Assembly (NCBI GenBank): GCA_938085045.1
Contig: CALKGI010000041.1
Span: 34,806-98,805, forward strand
Source: an uncultured Alteromonadaceae bacterium
GTDB lineage: Bacteria > Pseudomonadota > Gammaproteobacteria > Enterobacterales > Alteromonadaceae
Length of the DNA stretch: 64,000 nt
Direction: 5' to 3'
Made by a program: the position numbers and the translations under genes. The notes below the pieces were generated by a model. The model made no database searches, was not told the origin of the DNA, and worked only from the letters and a program-made list of their open reading frames with translations. Numbering within the stretch: the first letter of the stretch is position 1; the number at the start of each line of letters is the position of its first letter. Shown one piece after another: positions 60,879 through 64,000 of the stretch.

Positions 60879-62555
60879 ATGAAACTTCTCTCTCCGGCGG
60901 CGGCCTCGGTCGTCGCTACCTTATTTGTACTCACAGGCTGTGGCGGTGGTGGCGGTCAATCAACGACCCAGCCGACTCCTAACCCGACACCAGTTGATCC
61001 AGTTCCAACCCCAGTTTTAGATCACAGTGGCCTAACACCTTTAACCGCTGACGTTCTCGATGCCAACGAATATTACTCTGGCGGCGAAGCCACTGTAAAA
61101 GTCGCCAACGAAGATGCATTTAGCCGCAGACCAGTCGCTATTAGTGACGATTTTCAACTCGACGGTTTTTTCACCTCAGGCGATCATTTATTCCGTACGC
61201 CACACAGAGATATTGGTCCGCTGCTCAGCACTGGCAATTGTCAGGGCTGCCACTTAAATGATGGCAAAGGCAAAGTGCCAGCATCGGTCGACACCCCCAT
61301 GACCAGCATGTTTATGAAAATTGGCAAAGCCGAAGGTGGACCAGACCCAGTTTATGGCGGCCAATTGCAAACCTTTGCGGTGCAGAGTTTCACCACGTCA
61401 GACGCATCATCTGGCCTGCCAAGCTACAACGGCTCAACCAATGGCAACGAGCTTTTTGGCGAGGCTTATGCTTTTGTTGAGTACCAAACCATTAACGGCA
61501 CCTACCCCGATGGCCAAACGTATCAGCTGCGAAACCCGGTCTATAAAATCAAAGATTTAAGCTTTGGTCCATTTGGCCCTACGGTGCGTTTGTCGCCCCG
61601 CGTGGCACCAGCGATATTTGGCTCTGGCTTGCTCGAAGCCATTCCGAGCAGCAACATCGAACAACTCGCCGACGAAAATGATAGCAACAACGATGGTATT
61701 TCAGGGCGCGTATCTTTAACCACCGATGTATTAACAGGCGAACAAAAAACCGGACGATTCAGCTACAAAGCGCAAAACCCCAGTGTTTTGCAGCAAATCT
61801 CTGCCGCTTATCGAGGTGACATAGGTTTAACCAACAAGTTATTCCCGCAAGAAGCCTGTACTGACCAACAAGCAGCATGTCAGTTAGTCGCCGACCAAGA
61901 AACGCAATCGGGCGACGAAGTAGACTTTAGCGACCGGGAGCTGGCATTAGTCGAATTTTATAATCGAGTATTAGCAGTACCGGCAAGGCGCGGATACGAC
62001 GAGGCTAATGACAGCTGGGATGACATCATAATAAAAGGCCGAAAACTGTTTTTTGATGTGGGTTGTGTCAATTGCCATGTACCAAGGCACAAAACCGCCG
62101 TTGCTAACGGCAGTGTGTTAGGTGAAATTACCCTGACCGGCCTTGAGCCAAACGCTGAGCCTATTGCTACATTGTCTAACCAGTTGATTTTTCCGTACAC
62201 CGACTTGTTGTTACATGATATGGGCGGCAGTTGTGAGATCACCCGAGAAACCGCAATCGGCGACAGTTGCAGCGAAGGTGCACAGTGTCTTTACGTGCAA
62301 AAATGCGAAGGTTTAGCCGATGGTTTAAGCGAAGGCGTAGCAACTGGTACAGAATGGAAAACTCCAGCCCTTTGGGGTGTAGGTTTGGTGCAAACGGTTA
62401 ATCCGCAAGCCAGCTTTTTACACGATGGCCGAGCTCAAACCCTCGAAGAAGCCATTTTGTGGCACGGCGGCGAAGCGCAAACCAGCAATAATGCCTTTCA
62501 GCACTTAACCGGTGAGCAACGGCAACAATTGCTGAGCTTTGTTGGGTCGTTGTAA
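60879..62555 (+). CDS. Di-heme oxidoreductase (DUF1111), lipoprotein
   Basis: 558 residues. Lipobox LTGC (Cys about 22), a Pro/Thr-rich linker and two c-type heme motifs: NCQGCH (about 120) and CVNCH (about 395), plus the family end FLHDGRAQTLEEAILWHGGE. Known as DHOR/thiol-oxidoreductase-like proteins, found next to imelysin genes and presumed to reduce or oxidise a substrate in the periplasm. Two extra Cys pairs (CEITRETAIGDSC, CLYVQKC) lie near residue 450. Its stop overlaps the next ATG (TAATG). Confidence 0.9.
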   Translation: MKLLSPAAASVVATLFVLTGCGGGGGQSTTQPTPNPTPVDPVPTPVLDHSGLTPLTADVLDANEYYSGGEATVKVANEDAFSRRPVAISDDFQLDGFFTSGDHLFRTPHRDIGPLLSTGNCQGCHLNDGKGKVPASVDTPMTSMFMKIGKAEGGPDPVYGGQLQTFAVQSFTTSDASSGLPSYNGSTNGNELFGEAYAFVEYQTINGTYPDGQTYQLRNPVYKIKDLSFGPFGPTVRLSPRVAPAIFGSGLLEAIPSSNIEQLADENDSNNDGISGRVSLTTDVLTGEQKTGRFSYKAQNPSVLQQISAAYRGDIGLTNKLFPQEACTDQQAACQLVADQETQSGDEVDFSDRELALVEFYNRVLAVPARRGYDEANDSWDDIIIKGRKLFFDVGCVNCHVPRHKTAVANGSVLGEITLTGLEPNAEPIATLSNQLIFPYTDLLLHDMGGSCEITRETAIGDSCSEGAQCLYVQKCEGLADGLSEGVATGTEWKTPALWGVGLVQTVNPQASFLHDGRAQTLEEAILWHGGEAQTSNNAFQHLTGEQRQQLLSFVGSL

Positions 62556-63940
62556 TGCGTTTTGTTGCAATTTTGTTCGCTTTTTTTTGCCTGAGCGCAT
62601 GTAAAAATGACCAAACCAGCGCCCCGGCGCTGGCTCAATCAGAATGGCAACCCGGCGGCGAAGCCACGGTAAAACGCCTACAAACCCGCAGTTACGTTTA
62701 TACAGGTGGCAATTTTAGCTCTTCCCAACAACTGGATTTTTGGACCGGCTTTTCGCTTTTTCGCGACCCTTGGGTAATATCACCAAGCTCTACCGCCGAC
62801 CGCGATGGATTGGGACCACTGTTTAACACCCGTTCATGCATCAGTTGTCATCATGGTGGCGGACGCGCTCGCATGAGTAAGCCGGGTATCAGCCAACCAT
62901 CGGCCTTGGTCTTACGATTGGGCAGTACGAAGCCTGACCACAGTACAACAGATCCAAATTACGGCGGACAAATTCAGCCGCGTACCATCAGTAGCGATCA
63001 TCTTAAAGGTGAAGCTTGGCTCGACCTGCGTTATTCAATGATTGATGGCCATTTTAGCGATGGCGAAAAATATCAGCTACAGCAACCTGACTACAAACTA
63101 ACCCGTTTATCGCAAGGGCCTTTGGCCGACAACATTGCATTGTCGCCCCGTTATGCCCCCAATGTGTATGGCATGGGTTTGCTCGATGCAATCAGCGTTG
63201 AAGATTTGTTGGCACAAGAAGACCTTAATGACACCAACAAAGATGGCATTACGGCCAAATACAACCGGGTACTGAATGTTCAAAACGGCAAAACAGAGAT
63301 TGGCCGATTTGGTTTAAAAGCCAAACAACCCAATTTAAAACAACAAGTTGCCGCTGCTTTTCGCGATGATATTGGCATTACAAACTCGCTGTTTGGTAAT
63401 GAGTCTTGCACCAGCGAACAAATCGATTGCGCCAAATTGGGCAAGCAAGGGCCAGCAGAAATACCCGACAAACTGTTAAAACTGGTGGTCAACTTTAATG
63501 CCTTTTTGGGCGTGCCCCCCGCCAGAAACCTCACAAATGATGCCGTCAGCAAAGGCCGCGAATTGTTTTATCAAAGCAATTGCCAAGCTTGCCATACACC
63601 TAGCTACCAAACAGACCCAGCGTATGGGATAGCTGAACTGGCCAACAACACCATTTGGCCCTACACCGATTTGGCACTGCACGATATGGGCGAAGGGCTG
63701 GCCGATGGCGTGCATGAGTTTTCGGCTAATGGCAACGAATGGCGCACCCCACCACTTTGGGGCATAGGCCTGCAACAACGAATATTAGGTGAGCAACGTT
63801 ATTTACACGATGGCCGCGCACGCAACCTCAACGAAGCCATTTTATGGCATGGCGGCGAAGCACAAAACGCCAAAACCCAATTTGTAAACTTAAGCCGATT
63901 AGAGCGCAAGCAATTAATCAGCTTCTTAAAAGCGATATAA
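62555..63940 (+). CDS. Second di-heme oxidoreductase (DUF1111)
   Basis: 461 residues. Lipobox-like LSAC (Cys about 16), two heme motifs CISCH (about 93) and CQACH (about 343) and the same C-terminal YLHDGRARNLNEAILWHGGE as its neighbour, so a tandem duplicate of about 100 residues less. Start by one-base overlap with the upstream stop. The pair may form a heterodimer or split substrates. Confidence 0.9.
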   Translation: MRFVAILFAFFCLSACKNDQTSAPALAQSEWQPGGEATVKRLQTRSYVYTGGNFSSSQQLDFWTGFSLFRDPWVISPSSTADRDGLGPLFNTRSCISCHHGGGRARMSKPGISQPSALVLRLGSTKPDHSTTDPNYGGQIQPRTISSDHLKGEAWLDLRYSMIDGHFSDGEKYQLQQPDYKLTRLSQGPLADNIALSPRYAPNVYGMGLLDAISVEDLLAQEDLNDTNKDGITAKYNRVLNVQNGKTEIGRFGLKAKQPNLKQQVAAAFRDDIGITNSLFGNESCTSEQIDCAKLGKQGPAEIPDKLLKLVVNFNAFLGVPPARNLTNDAVSKGRELFYQSNCQACHTPSYQTDPAYGIAELANNTIWPYTDLALHDMGEGLADGVHEFSANGNEWRTPPLWGIGLQQRILGEQRYLHDGRARNLNEAILWHGGEAQNAKTQFVNLSRLERKQLISFLKAI

Positions 63941-63942
63941 AA

Positions 63943-64000
63943 ATGAAGAAATCAGCATCCTTATTACTAGCATTCTCTTTAACTTTAACTGCCTGTGGCG
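63943..64000 (+). CDS. Start of another lipoprotein (truncated by the window)
   Basis: ATG 3 bases after the di-heme stop begins MKKSASLLLAFSLTLTACG, a lipoprotein signal with lipobox LTAC; the rest is outside. By analogy with imelysin operons it is likely a second imelysin or a DUF1513 protein. Confidence 0.6.
   Translation, partial: MKKSASLLLAFSLTLTACG

Noticed and set aside
1..64000. tRNA, rRNA, CRISPR arrays, prophage, replication origin
   Set aside because: No cloverleaf-like or rRNA-like segment, no spaced direct repeats and no phage structural genes were recognised by reading. A tRNAscan or Infernal run would decide.

Overview
The window reads as chromosomal DNA of a marine gammaproteobacterium, most likely Alteromonadales or a near relative. 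This is an inference from moderate-to-low GC by eye, Fur- and FNR-type boxes close to the enterobacterial consensus, a TonB receptor, periplasmic-propeller sensor kinases, an OsmC-YcaO fusion, and a yjfIJKL-type PspA cluster. No rRNA, tRNA, CRISPR array or phage block was seen.

Layout. 1-2.2 kb: 3' end of a membrane protein, a three-gene toxin-antitoxin operon on the minus strand (47-aa protein, RelE/HigB-like toxin, HTH antitoxin) and an AlpA-like regulator preceded by 10-bp tandem repeats. 2.2-10.6 kb: a propeller histidine kinase, a TetR regulator and an Old Yellow Enzyme sharing one operator, a 2OG-Fe(II) oxygenase, an exported methyltransferase and a zinc-ribbon membrane protein. 10.7-12.2 kb: a REP-associated transposase (RAYT) with REP hairpins on both sides. 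12.2-18.8 kb: a 2038-aa Sec-exported Rhs/YD-repeat protein with a candidate immunity gene downstream. 19-24 kb: an operon of two exported proteins divergent from a TonB-dependent receptor. 24-28.8 kb: a hybrid kinase and a Cys/Met-metabolism PLP enzyme, bracketed by two inverted copies of a 255-263 bp MITE-like element. 28.8-33.5 kb: OsmC-YcaO protein, a 43-aa membrane protein behind an FNR box, an MBL-fold protein and a DUF3750 lipoprotein.

33.7-39.6 kb holds two adjacent operons that look functionally linked: lipoprotein, DUF350 membrane protein and membrane-bound aminopropyltransferase; then DUF2170, PspA, DUF2491 and a small basic protein. The second operon has two copies of a TGACATAnTATGTCA palindrome in its promoter, and a related sequence lies before the first. 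This suggests one envelope-stress or polyamine-linked regulon.

40.8-49.3 kb is the most distinctive region: a five-gene operon of a kinase / degenerate cyclase / STAND-type ATPase / TPR protein, an unrecognised 267-aa protein, a YcaO enzyme, a TfuA protein and an NmrA-like oxidoreductase. It resembles TOMM/RiPP peptide- or protein-modifying systems but has no obvious precursor gene inside it. Convergent to its 3' end is a frameshifted short gene for a Cys-containing exported peptide, then a 1401-aa one-protein two-component regulator, then an intact small Cys-containing exported protein with a similar motif.

54.7-64 kb: a two-gene M16 peptidase operon, a signal-peptide membrane protein converging on a Cys-rich SufR-like regulator, and a Fur-boxed iron operon of imelysin, two di-heme DUF1111 proteins and the start of another lipoprotein. 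Repeats are frequent: REP, MITE-like, palindromic and tandem types.
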